Below, piece after piece: positions 19,508 to 27,986 of a stretch of DNA of 64,000 nt. The stretch comes from a bacterium (GTDB taxonomy: Bacteria > Armatimonadota > Abditibacteriia > Abditibacteriales > Abditibacteriaceae). The notes beneath the pieces were generated by a model, which searched no databases, was not told where the DNA came from, and worked only from the letters and a program-made list of their open reading frames with translations. The stretch is taken from NCBI GenBank assembly GCA_004172935.1, contig SDZD01000032.1, positions 1 to 64,000 on the forward strand, given 5' to 3'. The first letter of the stretch is position 1. Every line of letters begins with the position of its first letter. Made by a program: the position numbers and the translations under genes.

Positions 19508-20662
19508 ATGAAATCCCGTCCCAATGTTGCGCTCATAGTGGAAACCTCGGTTGTTTACGGGCGCCAGATTTTGCATGGTGTCGCGCGCTATTTGCGCGGA
19601 CAAAAAGGTTGGTCGGTGTTTTTGGACGAGCGCGAATTGGATGCTCCTCCCCCCAACTGGCTGTTGGATTGGGATGGCGACGGTATCATTTGCCGCCCCA
19701 CTACCCCAACATTAGCCGAGGTACTGAAGAAGCGCGACTTGCCCGTAGTCGATTTAAACGACCGCTACGGTTTTCTGGGTTTGCCACGCATTAGTTCGGA
19801 TATGGCCGCGATTGGGCGAATGGGGGCGGAACATCTGCTCGAACGAGGCTTTCGCAACCTGGCATTTTGCGGGTTCGAAGGCGAATTGTGGTCGCAGGAG
19901 CGTTGCAGGGGCGTGCAAGAAGCTTTGGCGGGACGCGGCCAATGGTGCGGCAGTTTCGAATCGGCAAAACAGGGACTACGCGAACAAACGTGGCAGGAGG
20001 AGCGCAACCTGATTGGCAGATGGCTACAGACATTGCCCCGTCCTTTAGGCATTGTTGCTTGCAATGACGTGCGCGGACATCACGTTTTGGACGCCTGTCG
20101 CTTTCTCGACATTGCAGTCCCTGAAACAATAGCCGTTGTGGGCATAGATAACGCGCCAACATTTTGCGAGTTATGCACACCACCGCTTTCGAGCGTGGTG
20201 CCCGATGCGGAGCGGGTTGGCTACGAAGCCGCCACCCTACTCGATCAGTTGATGAATGGCGAAGAGAAAACTGATTTCGATTGGCATTTACCGCCGCTGG
20301 AAGTGGTGGCGAGACAATCCTCGGATGCCCTCGCGATAGAGAATCCGCTAGTCGTACAGGCGCTTCGATTCATTCGCGAACATGCGTGCGAAGGAATCTC
20401 AGTCGATGATGTCATCAGCCGATTGCCAACATCTCGTTCCTCATTGGAGCGGGCATTTCGACACCATGTAGGGCGCTCGCCACAGGAGGAAATTCGGCAG
20501 ATACGCATAAAACGCATAAAACAACTGCTGATAGAAACTGACTATTCACTGGAGCGCATCGCACAACTGGCCGGATTCGAGCATCCTGAGTACATGATGG
20601 TTCAGTTCAAACGCATCACGGGACAAACTCCTTCACAATGGCGACAAAATAACGCATGTTAA
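19508..20662 (+). CDS. XylR-like transcriptional activator (LacI-type sensor plus AraC helix-turn-helix)
   Basis: The 385-residue protein joins a periplasmic-binding-protein-like sugar sensor (MKSRPNVALIVETSVVYGRQ, SSDMAAIGRMGAEHLLERGF, ACNDVRGHHVLDACRF, VPETIAVVGIDNAPTFCEL) to a C-terminal AraC/XylS domain (PTSRSSLERAFRHHVGRSP and RIAQLAGFEHPEYMMVQFKR). This is the architecture of Escherichia coli XylR, which activates pentose genes. I set the start at the ATG at 19508; a longer frame from 19373 would run into the end of the preceding gene and adds no homologous sequence. The genes downstream encode two dehydrogenases and arabinose-releasing enzymes, so the inducer is probably a pentose such as xylose or arabinose. 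Confidence 0.9.
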   Translation: MKSRPNVALIVETSVVYGRQILHGVARYLRGQKGWSVFLDERELDAPPPNWLLDWDGDGIICRPTTPTLAEVLKKRDLPVVDLNDRYGFLGLPRISSDMAAIGRMGAEHLLERGFRNLAFCGFEGELWSQERCRGVQEALAGRGQWCGSFESAKQGLREQTWQEERNLIGRWLQTLPRPLGIVACNDVRGHHVLDACRFLDIAVPETIAVVGIDNAPTFCELCTPPLSSVVPDAERVGYEAATLLDQLMNGEEKTDFDWHLPPLEVVARQSSDALAIENPLVVQALRFIREHACEGISVDDVISRLPTSRSSLERAFRHHVGRSPQEEIRQIRIKRIKQLLIETDYSLERIAQLAGFEHPEYMMVQFKRITGQTPSQWRQNNAC

Positions 20663-20775
20663 AAAGTGAAAATCGAACTGACTACGAATCTCAGTAAAAC
20701 GGAGGCTAATCTCATTGGACATAGAGCACAAAATTGCAAAAATCAACTGGATTGCTGATTTTTCAAGCCGATACC

Positions 20776-21834
20776 ATGTCTGTGCAACTCCAAGATTCAA
20801 CCGTTCTCCAATCAGTTGGCACCCAAGTCACCGTCCCCCACTTCATTGGCAACCGCCAAATAACCACCACCACCAAACCAATCCCACAAGTTGGCCCCGG
20901 TCAATTGCTGTTGCAGGTGAAAGCCAACGCGCTGTGCGGTTCCGAGCGCCCGCAGTGGGCGAATGGCACCGACATCACTCCCGGCCATGAGGCGGCGGGC
21001 GTCGTAGTCGCGGCGGGCGAAGGCACAACCACTCCGATTGGAACAGCGGGCGTCGTCTTCCTGATGGACTTCTGCGGCGAATGCCGCAACTGTCGCCAGA
21101 ACTTCACTAACCAGTGCTTGCAAAAGCGCGGCGATATGGGCTTCAATCGCGATGGCGGCTACGGACAGTACGAACTCATCAATGAGAACCTGTTCTTCGC
21201 CGTTGGCGACTTACCACTCACCGACGCAACTTTGCTCCTCGACATCATGGGCACAGGTGGCCACGCCATCAAGCGCGCCCAACTGGTACATTCCGACATC
21301 CGCACCATTCTCATACCCGGCGCTGGCCCGATTGGTCTAGGCGTACTGGCGATGGCGAAATTGCTACTCGGCAACGATGTCAATGTGATTATCTCCGATG
21401 TGGTGCCTTACCGCTTGAAAATGGCCGAGGATATGGGCGGTTTGCCAGTCAATTCTCTGGAGATGACGCTGGCCCAAGGCTTGAAACATCACAACCTCGA
21501 AGCTCCCGATGTTTCCATTGACTGCGCCGGAAAAGCCGTCGTGCGCGACGAGTGCATGGCATTGCTCGCCCATCGCGGCGTATTGGTGAGCGTAGCACAT
21601 GGCGAAGGTCTCCAAATCAATAGCCTGTACGGCGATTTCGTGGCGCGCGAAATGACGCTCATCGGCTCCGAATACTTCGCCTACCACGAACTCGCGGAGA
21701 ATTTGCCGATCTTGTTGGCAAACCGCGATTACATGGGTCAAATCATCACCCACCGCATGGGTGTCGATGAAATCCAACATGCCTTCGAACTCTTCTTCGG
21801 CGGCGAAACCGGCAAAGTGGTAATCGAACAATGA
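20776..21834 (+). CDS. Zinc-dependent medium-chain alcohol/sugar dehydrogenase
   Basis: The protein has 352 residues from the ATG at 20776; a start at 20734 is possible but adds a poorly conserved leader. Catalytic zinc ligands are visible (ALCGSE and TPGHEAAG). The structural zinc loop DFCGECRNCRQNFTNQC has four cysteines. The nucleotide-binding GAGPIGLGVLAMAK is the Rossmann motif. It is a member of the threonine/sorbitol dehydrogenase-like group and probably oxidises a sugar or polyol with NAD(P). The stop overlaps the next ATG by four bases (ATGA), so the two oxidoreductases are translationally coupled. An oxidative route for released L-arabinose is plausible, but the substrate is not shown by sequence. 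Confidence 0.9.
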   Translation: MSVQLQDSTVLQSVGTQVTVPHFIGNRQITTTTKPIPQVGPGQLLLQVKANALCGSERPQWANGTDITPGHEAAGVVVAAGEGTTTPIGTAGVVFLMDFCGECRNCRQNFTNQCLQKRGDMGFNRDGGYGQYELINENLFFAVGDLPLTDATLLLDIMGTGGHAIKRAQLVHSDIRTILIPGAGPIGLGVLAMAKLLLGNDVNVIISDVVPYRLKMAEDMGGLPVNSLEMTLAQGLKHHNLEAPDVSIDCAGKAVVRDECMALLAHRGVLVSVAHGEGLQINSLYGDFVAREMTLIGSEYFAYHELAENLPILLANRDYMGQIITHRMGVDEIQHAFELFFGGETGKVVIEQ

Positions 21835-22820
21835 GCGACACCTTGAAAATGGCGCTCGTAGGAACGGGTGGCTGGGCGCGCGAACACGCGCGCATCCTGT
21901 CTCTGCGCCCCGATGTCGATTTCTGCGCCATCGTCGGTCGTAACGCCGAGCGCACCGCAACACGCGCTACCGAGTACGGCACCAAGCCCTACACCGATAC
22001 TGCGCTCATGTTGGCCGAGCAAAAACCCGATTTGGTCTGCGTCTGCTTACCCAACCAGCACCACTTCGAAGCGACACTGCAACTCATCGAAGCCGGAGTG
22101 CCCTTGTTGGTGGAAAAGCCTTTGGTATTCGAGTTGGAGCAAGCCGACGCGATACTGGAAGCGGCCAAAGCGAAAGACCTCTTTTTTGCCATCAACTTCA
22201 ACCATCGCTACGCCAAACCGCTCCAGCTCGCCAAAGAAAAGATTGAATCCGGCGAAGTCGGCGACATCGTGTTCGCGACATGGCGTTTTGGCGGCGAGGG
22301 ATTCTCCGACCATCCGCACGCCAACCTCATCGAAACCCAGTGCCACGCCTTCGACCAACTCGAATGGCTATGCGGCCCCATCGTCTCGATTATGGCCGAG
22401 ATGACGGAACAAACAGGCAAAGGCTTCTCGTCATTGGCTCTTTCACTGCGATTTGAAAATGGAGCCGTTGGAAGTCTGGTCGGCACCTACGATTCGTCTT
22501 ACGCATATCGCGACACACAGCGCATCGAAGTAAACGGCACCAAAGGCCGCGTTCTCATCGAAGACACCGTGCGCCGCTTCCAATTCCAGCAGGTAGGCAA
22601 CGAAATCGCGGAAGTGTGGGAATCGGGCTATTTCAACGACCTCGACCGCGAATTCCACCGCACCTTCGACCGCCACATGGAAGAAATTCTGGCCGCGTTC
22701 CGCGCCGGAGAACAGCCACCGATTCCCGCTAAGTGGGGCAAACGCGCTCTGCAACTCGCCTTCGCAGCCATCGAATCGTTTGAAACGGGCCAGCGTGTCG
22801 CCGTCCCATCTTCCAACTAA
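21831..22820 (+). CDS. Gfo/Idh/MocA-family oxidoreductase
   Basis: The 329-residue protein opens with a Rossmann fold (MALVGTGGWAREHARIL), has the EKPL motif of the family near residue 95 (VPLLVEKPLVFELEQADAIL), and a C-terminal alpha/beta substrate domain (FATWRFGGEGFSDHPHANLIETQCHAFDQL). Enzymes of this family oxidise or reduce sugars and inositols with tightly held NAD(P). Coupling to the zinc dehydrogenase by an ATGA overlap and only 23 bp to the following GH51 gene indicate one operon for pentose release and oxidation. The exact sugar is unknown. Confidence 0.92.
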   Translation: MSDTLKMALVGTGGWAREHARILSLRPDVDFCAIVGRNAERTATRATEYGTKPYTDTALMLAEQKPDLVCVCLPNQHHFEATLQLIEAGVPLLVEKPLVFELEQADAILEAAKAKDLFFAINFNHRYAKPLQLAKEKIESGEVGDIVFATWRFGGEGFSDHPHANLIETQCHAFDQLEWLCGPIVSIMAEMTEQTGKGFSSLALSLRFENGAVGSLVGTYDSSYAYRDTQRIEVNGTKGRVLIEDTVRRFQFQQVGNEIAEVWESGYFNDLDREFHRTFDRHMEEILAAFRAGEQPPIPAKWGKRALQLAFAAIESFETGQRVAVPSSN

Positions 22821-22843
22821 TTTGCGCCAAAAAGCCAATAAAC

Positions 22844-25297
22844 ATGAATCGAATCAATTCACGCTGGCAACTGGCCTCGTTCTGCGTGACCGGGGGGCTT
22901 TTGCTACAGCAAAGCCCCCTCTGGGCACAAAACGCACGCATCACTGTCAACGCGCAAACCGTCCTCAATCGGGTAAGCCCCTGGCTGGCTGGCTCATGCA
23001 TCGAGGATGTTAACCACGAGATTTACGGCGGCCTCTACAATCAGAAAATCTTCGGCGAAAGCTTTGAAGAACCCGCAGCACCTCCAACCATTCGCGGCTG
23101 GAAAACACTGGGCGGCCGATGGCTTTCCGAAGGAACAAACCTCTCTGTGGAACCAGATTCCGGCGGCAAGTTGGTTAGCCAATCGCCCGCCTTTAACGAC
23201 GGCACCGTAGAAACCGAAGTGCGCTTTCCCGATGCAACCGGCGAAAACGCCGGCTTATTGGTACGAGTCGGAAATGCGGGAATCGGCGCCGACGCCTTCG
23301 ATGGCTACGAAGTCAGCCTGGAACCACGCACAAAGCGCCTGGTTTTAGGCAAGCACAAACAAAACTGGCGCCCTCTGCAATCGGTCGATGTGACGTTCAA
23401 CCCGCAGCAATGGACACGCCTACGGGTGGAACTAACCGGCCCTCGCATTCGCGTTTTCGTAGGCCAAAGCGTAACTCCCGCCATCGACTTCACCGATACC
23501 GAAAGCCCTTTGCTTTCGGGAACCTTCGCGCTTCGCACCTGGAATTCGCGGGCCGACTTCCAGAATGTGCGCGGCCCCGGCAATACAAACGAGGCGCAGC
23601 GTTTCATTGCCGAATCCGGCCTCCAAATCAGCGGGCAGTGGGATGTGGTGCAGGACAAAACCGCCAAAGTACAGTTGCTGCACGACCGAATCAACCCTTA
23701 TAACGGCTCATTATCTCAGATGATTCATTATGAATCGGGCCAAGGCGTCGCGGGTGTTGCAAATCGAAGCCTCAATCGGTGGGGCATCGCAGTAAAGCGC
23801 GGCCAACTACTGGCGGGGCGCTTGTATTTGCGCGCTTATGATTTACAGGGTTCGGTCACAATCGCACTACAAAGCGTCGATGGACAGAAAACCTACGCAA
23901 CACAAACCATCGCCAAAGTAGGGCAAGATTGGGCCAAATACACGCTTTCACTCACCCCGAACGCCGATGATGCCAACGCCCGTTTCGTGGTGCTACTCAA
24001 TAAACCAGGATCGTTATGGATTGACCAGGTGGTTTTGGGAGCAACAGACGAAGCACAATTCAAGGGATTGCCGATTCGCGGCGACATCGCGCGCACGATG
24101 CAACAGCAAGGCATCAAGTTCTTGCGCTACGGTGGCACGATGGTCAACGCACCCGAATACCGCTGGAAAAAGATGATTGGTGACCCAGACCGGCGCCCTC
24201 CCTATCGCGGCCACTGGTATCCCCAATCGACCAACGGCTTCGGCATCGAAGACTTTCTGCGCTTCTGCGAAGCGGGCAACTTCGAACCCGCCTTCGCCAT
24301 CAATGTCGAAGAAACCGCTCAAGATGCCGCCGATTTGGTCGAGTATCTAAACGGCGATGTGAACACGCTTTGGGGACGGCGCCGCGCGCAAAACGGCCAT
24401 CCCAAACCCTATGACGTGCGCTGGATTGAAATCGGCAACGAGGAAGTCATCTGGGGCGATAATGCAGCGGACTACGATCACTATATTGCCCGCTTCAACG
24501 CCCTCTATGATGCGATGCACGCCAAAGATGCCAACATTCAATTTGTCAATGCGGCATGGTGGCGTCCCGAATCGCCTAACATGGAGCGCGTCTTTAAAGC
24601 TCTGGACGGCAAAGCTGCGTTCTGGGATTTGCATGTCTGGTCAGATGATGCGCGTTCGGGCACAGCCGTTGACCGCGACATCGCACAAATGCAAACCCTC
24701 TTCAAACAGTGGGGGCCATCCAGCAAAATGAAGTGCGTCATTTTCGAAGAAAATGGCAATCTGCACAACCAACAGCGTGCCTTAGGGCACGCAACGACTC
24801 TCAACGCAGTGCGGCGCCACGGCGACTTCGTGGTTGTCTCCTGCCCGGCGAACGCGCTTCAACCGAACGGGCAAAACGATAACGGCTGGGATCAAGGCCA
24901 AATCTTCTTTTCGCCTGACAGCGTGTGGGGAATGCCACCATTCTACTCAGCTCAGATGGACACCCAAAACTATCTGCCCATCCGCGTACAAAGCACAACC
25001 GAAGGCGACTTAGACGTGACAGCCACTAAAAGCGAAGATGGCAAAACACTAGTGCTGCATATCGTCAACACAGGCAACACGCCAAAAGCGCCTATGATCG
25101 AAATCAATGGCATGGCGAGTGTCAAAGCCTTAGCCCAGAAGTGGACTCTGGCGGGGCCGCTGCAAGCGCGCAACACGCCATCCGACATGAAAGTACGAAC
25201 TGTCGAAGACAAGTTCTATAACGCGGGCACTGCCTTCGATCTGACTATACCCGCGACTTCGTACACGATTATACGTCTGAGCGGAACTGGGAATTAA
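22844..25297 (+). CDS. Secreted modular GH51 alpha-L-arabinofuranosidase (no. 2)
   Basis: The 817-residue protein has a signal peptide (..LLLQQSPLWAQ). After the first barrel strands (WLAGSCIEDVNHEIYGGLYNQ) come two inserted beta-sandwiches. One is LamG/3-keto-disaccharide-hydrolase-like (residues of about 90-240, VETEVRFPDATGENAGLLVR). The second is CBM4/9-like (residues of about 260-400, VTIALQSVDGQKTYATQTIA). The catalytic barrel resumes with IRGDIARTMQQQGIKFLRYG. Glu533 in WIEIGNEEVIWG is the acid/base and Glu635 (or Glu636) in VIFEENGNLHNQ the nucleophile. It removes alpha-L-arabinofuranose outside the cytosol and is the last gene of the dehydrogenase operon. Confidence 0.88.
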   Translation: MNRINSRWQLASFCVTGGLLLQQSPLWAQNARITVNAQTVLNRVSPWLAGSCIEDVNHEIYGGLYNQKIFGESFEEPAAPPTIRGWKTLGGRWLSEGTNLSVEPDSGGKLVSQSPAFNDGTVETEVRFPDATGENAGLLVRVGNAGIGADAFDGYEVSLEPRTKRLVLGKHKQNWRPLQSVDVTFNPQQWTRLRVELTGPRIRVFVGQSVTPAIDFTDTESPLLSGTFALRTWNSRADFQNVRGPGNTNEAQRFIAESGLQISGQWDVVQDKTAKVQLLHDRINPYNGSLSQMIHYESGQGVAGVANRSLNRWGIAVKRGQLLAGRLYLRAYDLQGSVTIALQSVDGQKTYATQTIAKVGQDWAKYTLSLTPNADDANARFVVLLNKPGSLWIDQVVLGATDEAQFKGLPIRGDIARTMQQQGIKFLRYGGTMVNAPEYRWKKMIGDPDRRPPYRGHWYPQSTNGFGIEDFLRFCEAGNFEPAFAINVEETAQDAADLVEYLNGDVNTLWGRRRAQNGHPKPYDVRWIEIGNEEVIWGDNAADYDHYIARFNALYDAMHAKDANIQFVNAAWWRPESPNMERVFKALDGKAAFWDLHVWSDDARSGTAVDRDIAQMQTLFKQWGPSSKMKCVIFEENGNLHNQQRALGHATTLNAVRRHGDFVVVSCPANALQPNGQNDNGWDQGQIFFSPDSVWGMPPFYSAQMDTQNYLPIRVQSTTEGDLDVTATKSEDGKTLVLHIVNTGNTPKAPMIEINGMASVKALAQKWTLAGPLQARNTPSDMKVRTVEDKFYNAGTAFDLTIPATSYTIIRLSGTGN

Positions 25298-25431
25298 GCA
25301 GAACTCCCACTCTCGACAAACTCCAATATCACTCCCCTGATTGAAAATTACTTTACACACGCTCTTTAACCCATTCTACCTGTGCTGCGCTCACTCCAGG
25401 GGTCGCCATCTATCTAACGAGTCATTCCTCA

Positions 25432-27888
25432 ATGAATTATTTGCCTTTTTATCGCTCGCTTTCACTAGCGTTCGCGTTTGCCACCGCTGGAGCAATTGCC
25501 CTCCCCCACGCGATTGCTAAGCCAGCCTTGGCGCCTACAACTACCGTGAAATTGCATCCATTAACGCCTGTTCCCATTCAGAAGGTCACTATCAACGATG
25601 CCTTCTGGTCGCCCAAATTGACTTTGTGGCAAGCGACAACCATCAACGACACGTTCAGCAAATTCGAGGGAAGCGGCGCTTTCGAGAACTTTGACCGTGT
25701 CGCGGCAAAGCAAACTGGCGGTCATAAAGGCGACCCGTGGTGGGATGGTCTGGTTTATGAAACCATAACTGGAGCGTCCGATTTTCTGGCATCTCATCCC
25801 GACCCCACACTTCAAAGACGCATTGAGGGTTACGTCACCCGCATCGCCGCCGCAGCTGCCGCCGATCCTGATGGTTACGTCAACACCGGAGCCACGCTCA
25901 ACAACATTGGTGTACGTTGGAGCAATCCTCCTAAACCCGGCGACGACCACAACGACAACTTCCCGCACACCATCTACAACGCGGGCTGTCTGGTTGAAGC
26001 GGGAATCCATTACTACCGAGCCACCGGGCAAACCCAGTTGCTACAGGTCGGCACTCGCATGGCCAACTACATGTGCGGCATCATGGGGCCAGCTCCCAAG
26101 CAAAACATAATCCCCGGCCATGCCATATCGGAACAGGCTTTCGTCACTCTCTATCGCCTCTACCACGAACAGCCCGCCCTGAAAGCTAAAATCGGCCTTC
26201 CCATCGACGAAAACGCCTATCTAAAACTCGCCGAATTCTGGATTGAAAACCGAGGGCACACCGAAGGACGCAAAGGCGAAGGCGTTTACAATCAAGACGA
26301 CAAATCGGTATTCGAGCAACCTACCCTCGAAGGTCATGCCGTGCGCTCGGCGTTACTGGCTTCGGGAGTTGCAACCGCAGCAGTCGTCAACAAGCGCCCC
26401 GAATATCTCGAAACTGGAAAGCGCTGGTGGGACAACATGGTTGAAGGCAAGATGTACGTAACAGGCGGATTGGGAGCCATTCCTTCATCCGAAGGTTTTG
26501 GTCCCGACTACGAACTTCCCCACGAAGGCTATGCCGAAACCTGCGCCGCCGTCGCAGGTGGTTTCTTCAGCCAGAACATGAACCTTGCGACTGGCGACGC
26601 CAGATACGTCGATGTGTTAGAGAAAGAGCTTTACAACGGCGCCCTCAGCGGAGTCGGTCAATCTGGCGACCGTTACTTCTACACCAACTACCTACGCTCT
26701 GGCCCCGACCGTCGGCGCTGGTCGTGGTTACCTGAGGCCGGAACTCCCTGCTGCCCGCCCATGTTCCTCAAGCTGCAAGGCGGCTTGCCCGGCTATATCT
26801 ATGCGACCGATGCTTCCGCTATCTACGTCAACCTCTACATCAGCAGCAAAGCCCAAATCAACGCCGGAAAAGCTCAGGTCGAATTGAGCCAGACCAGCAA
26901 CTATCCGTGGGACGGCACCGTAAAAATGGAAGTCAACCCACAAACTGCGGCTCAATTCGCCTTGAATTTGCGCATTCCCGCCTGGGCGCAGGGGGCAAGC
27001 GTCGAACTCAACGGCAAACCAGTCAAAACGCTGAAGGTCGCCAACAACTATGCGCAATTGGACCGCACGTGGAAAAAAGGCGACACCATCACGCTGCATT
27101 TACCGATGCCAATCGAGCGCGTCAAGTCCGATCCGCGCGTCGCCGCCGATGTTGGGCGCGTCGCCCTCATGCGCGGCCCTCTCGTCTACTGTCTCGAAGG
27201 TATAGATAACGGCGGCTCAGTCGATAGCCTGTTGCTTCCGACCACTGCGCCAATCATAGCCGAACATCGCTATGGCCTGTTGGGTGGAGTCACGGTACTG
27301 AAGGGCACTGCTCAGCGTCTGCGCGGAGAAGGGGCTGCGACCGAAGCAACTCCAATCGAATTCACCGCCATTCCGTTCTATGCCAACACCAACCGCGAGC
27401 CAACGGAAATGGCAGTGTGGATTGCCGACGATAAAGCCAAGGTACTGCCCATTACTCTGTCACGGGAAGCGACACCTTCGGCCTCTCACTGCTTCGCTGG
27501 CGATAGCGTTTCAGCACTCAACGATGGTCAGACACCACAAAAGTCGGACGACGAATCTATTCAGCGCATGACATGGTGGGATCATCGCGGCACACAGGAA
27601 TGGGCACAGCTCACCTTCAAAACACCGCGCACTCTATCCGGCACCGACATTTACTGGTGGGACGAGCGCCGTGTGAACCGCCAGTGCCGAGTCCCTCAAT
27701 CGTGGAAGCTGCAATATCTCGATGGCGACCAATGGAAAGATGTTTCCAATCCTTCGGGTTACGGAACCGAAATCGACACCTTCAACCACGTCGATTTCAC
27801 CCCAGTCACCACAACAGCCCTGCGAGTAGTCGCACAACTCCAAACCGAATGGTCCGGCGGCATCTTAGAATGGCGCCTCAAGGGCTAG
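25432..27888 (+). CDS. Secreted GH127 beta-L-arabinofuranosidase (no. 2), with C-terminal discoidin-like domain
   Basis: The 818-residue protein has a signal peptide (SLAFAFATAGAIALPHAIA). It is of the HypBA1-like branch: PVPIQKVTINDAFWSPKL at the start, then Glu369 and Cys371 in HEGYAETCAAVAGG and Cys440-Cys441 in EAGTPCCPPMFLKL, the zinc-thiolate site. The last 130 residues (WWDHRGTQEWAQLTFKTP, SGTDIYWWDERRV) look like a discoidin-type binding module. Family members split Ara-beta1,2-Ara and Ara-beta-Hyp bonds. It is 134 bp downstream of GH51 no. 2 in the same direction, and a strong hairpin terminator follows the stop. Confidence 0.93.
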   Translation: MNYLPFYRSLSLAFAFATAGAIALPHAIAKPALAPTTTVKLHPLTPVPIQKVTINDAFWSPKLTLWQATTINDTFSKFEGSGAFENFDRVAAKQTGGHKGDPWWDGLVYETITGASDFLASHPDPTLQRRIEGYVTRIAAAAAADPDGYVNTGATLNNIGVRWSNPPKPGDDHNDNFPHTIYNAGCLVEAGIHYYRATGQTQLLQVGTRMANYMCGIMGPAPKQNIIPGHAISEQAFVTLYRLYHEQPALKAKIGLPIDENAYLKLAEFWIENRGHTEGRKGEGVYNQDDKSVFEQPTLEGHAVRSALLASGVATAAVVNKRPEYLETGKRWWDNMVEGKMYVTGGLGAIPSSEGFGPDYELPHEGYAETCAAVAGGFFSQNMNLATGDARYVDVLEKELYNGALSGVGQSGDRYFYTNYLRSGPDRRRWSWLPEAGTPCCPPMFLKLQGGLPGYIYATDASAIYVNLYISSKAQINAGKAQVELSQTSNYPWDGTVKMEVNPQTAAQFALNLRIPAWAQGASVELNGKPVKTLKVANNYAQLDRTWKKGDTITLHLPMPIERVKSDPRVAADVGRVALMRGPLVYCLEGIDNGGSVDSLLLPTTAPIIAEHRYGLLGGVTVLKGTAQRLRGEGAATEATPIEFTAIPFYANTNREPTEMAVWIADDKAKVLPITLSREATPSASHCFAGDSVSALNDGQTPQKSDDESIQRMTWWDHRGTQEWAQLTFKTPRTLSGTDIYWWDERRVNRQCRVPQSWKLQYLDGDQWKDVSNPSGYGTEIDTFNHVDFTPVTTTALRVVAQLQTEWSGGILEWRLKG

Positions 27889-27911
27889 TACCCATAATAT
27901 GGTTCTAATGT

Positions 27912-27952
27912 CAAAACGGGGCGCCGATGAAAATCATCGGCGCCCCGTTTTG
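27912..27952. terminator. Bidirectional terminator between convergent GH127 and GH51 genes
   Basis: A perfect 19-bp stem closes on a 3-base loop (AAA). The outer pairs are AAAA/TTTT, so either strand gives a GC-rich stem followed by T residues. It separates the convergent genes ending at 27888 and 27987. Confidence 0.85.
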
Positions 27953-27986
27953 TCAGGGAATGAATGGGCTGCTTACAACGTGACTT

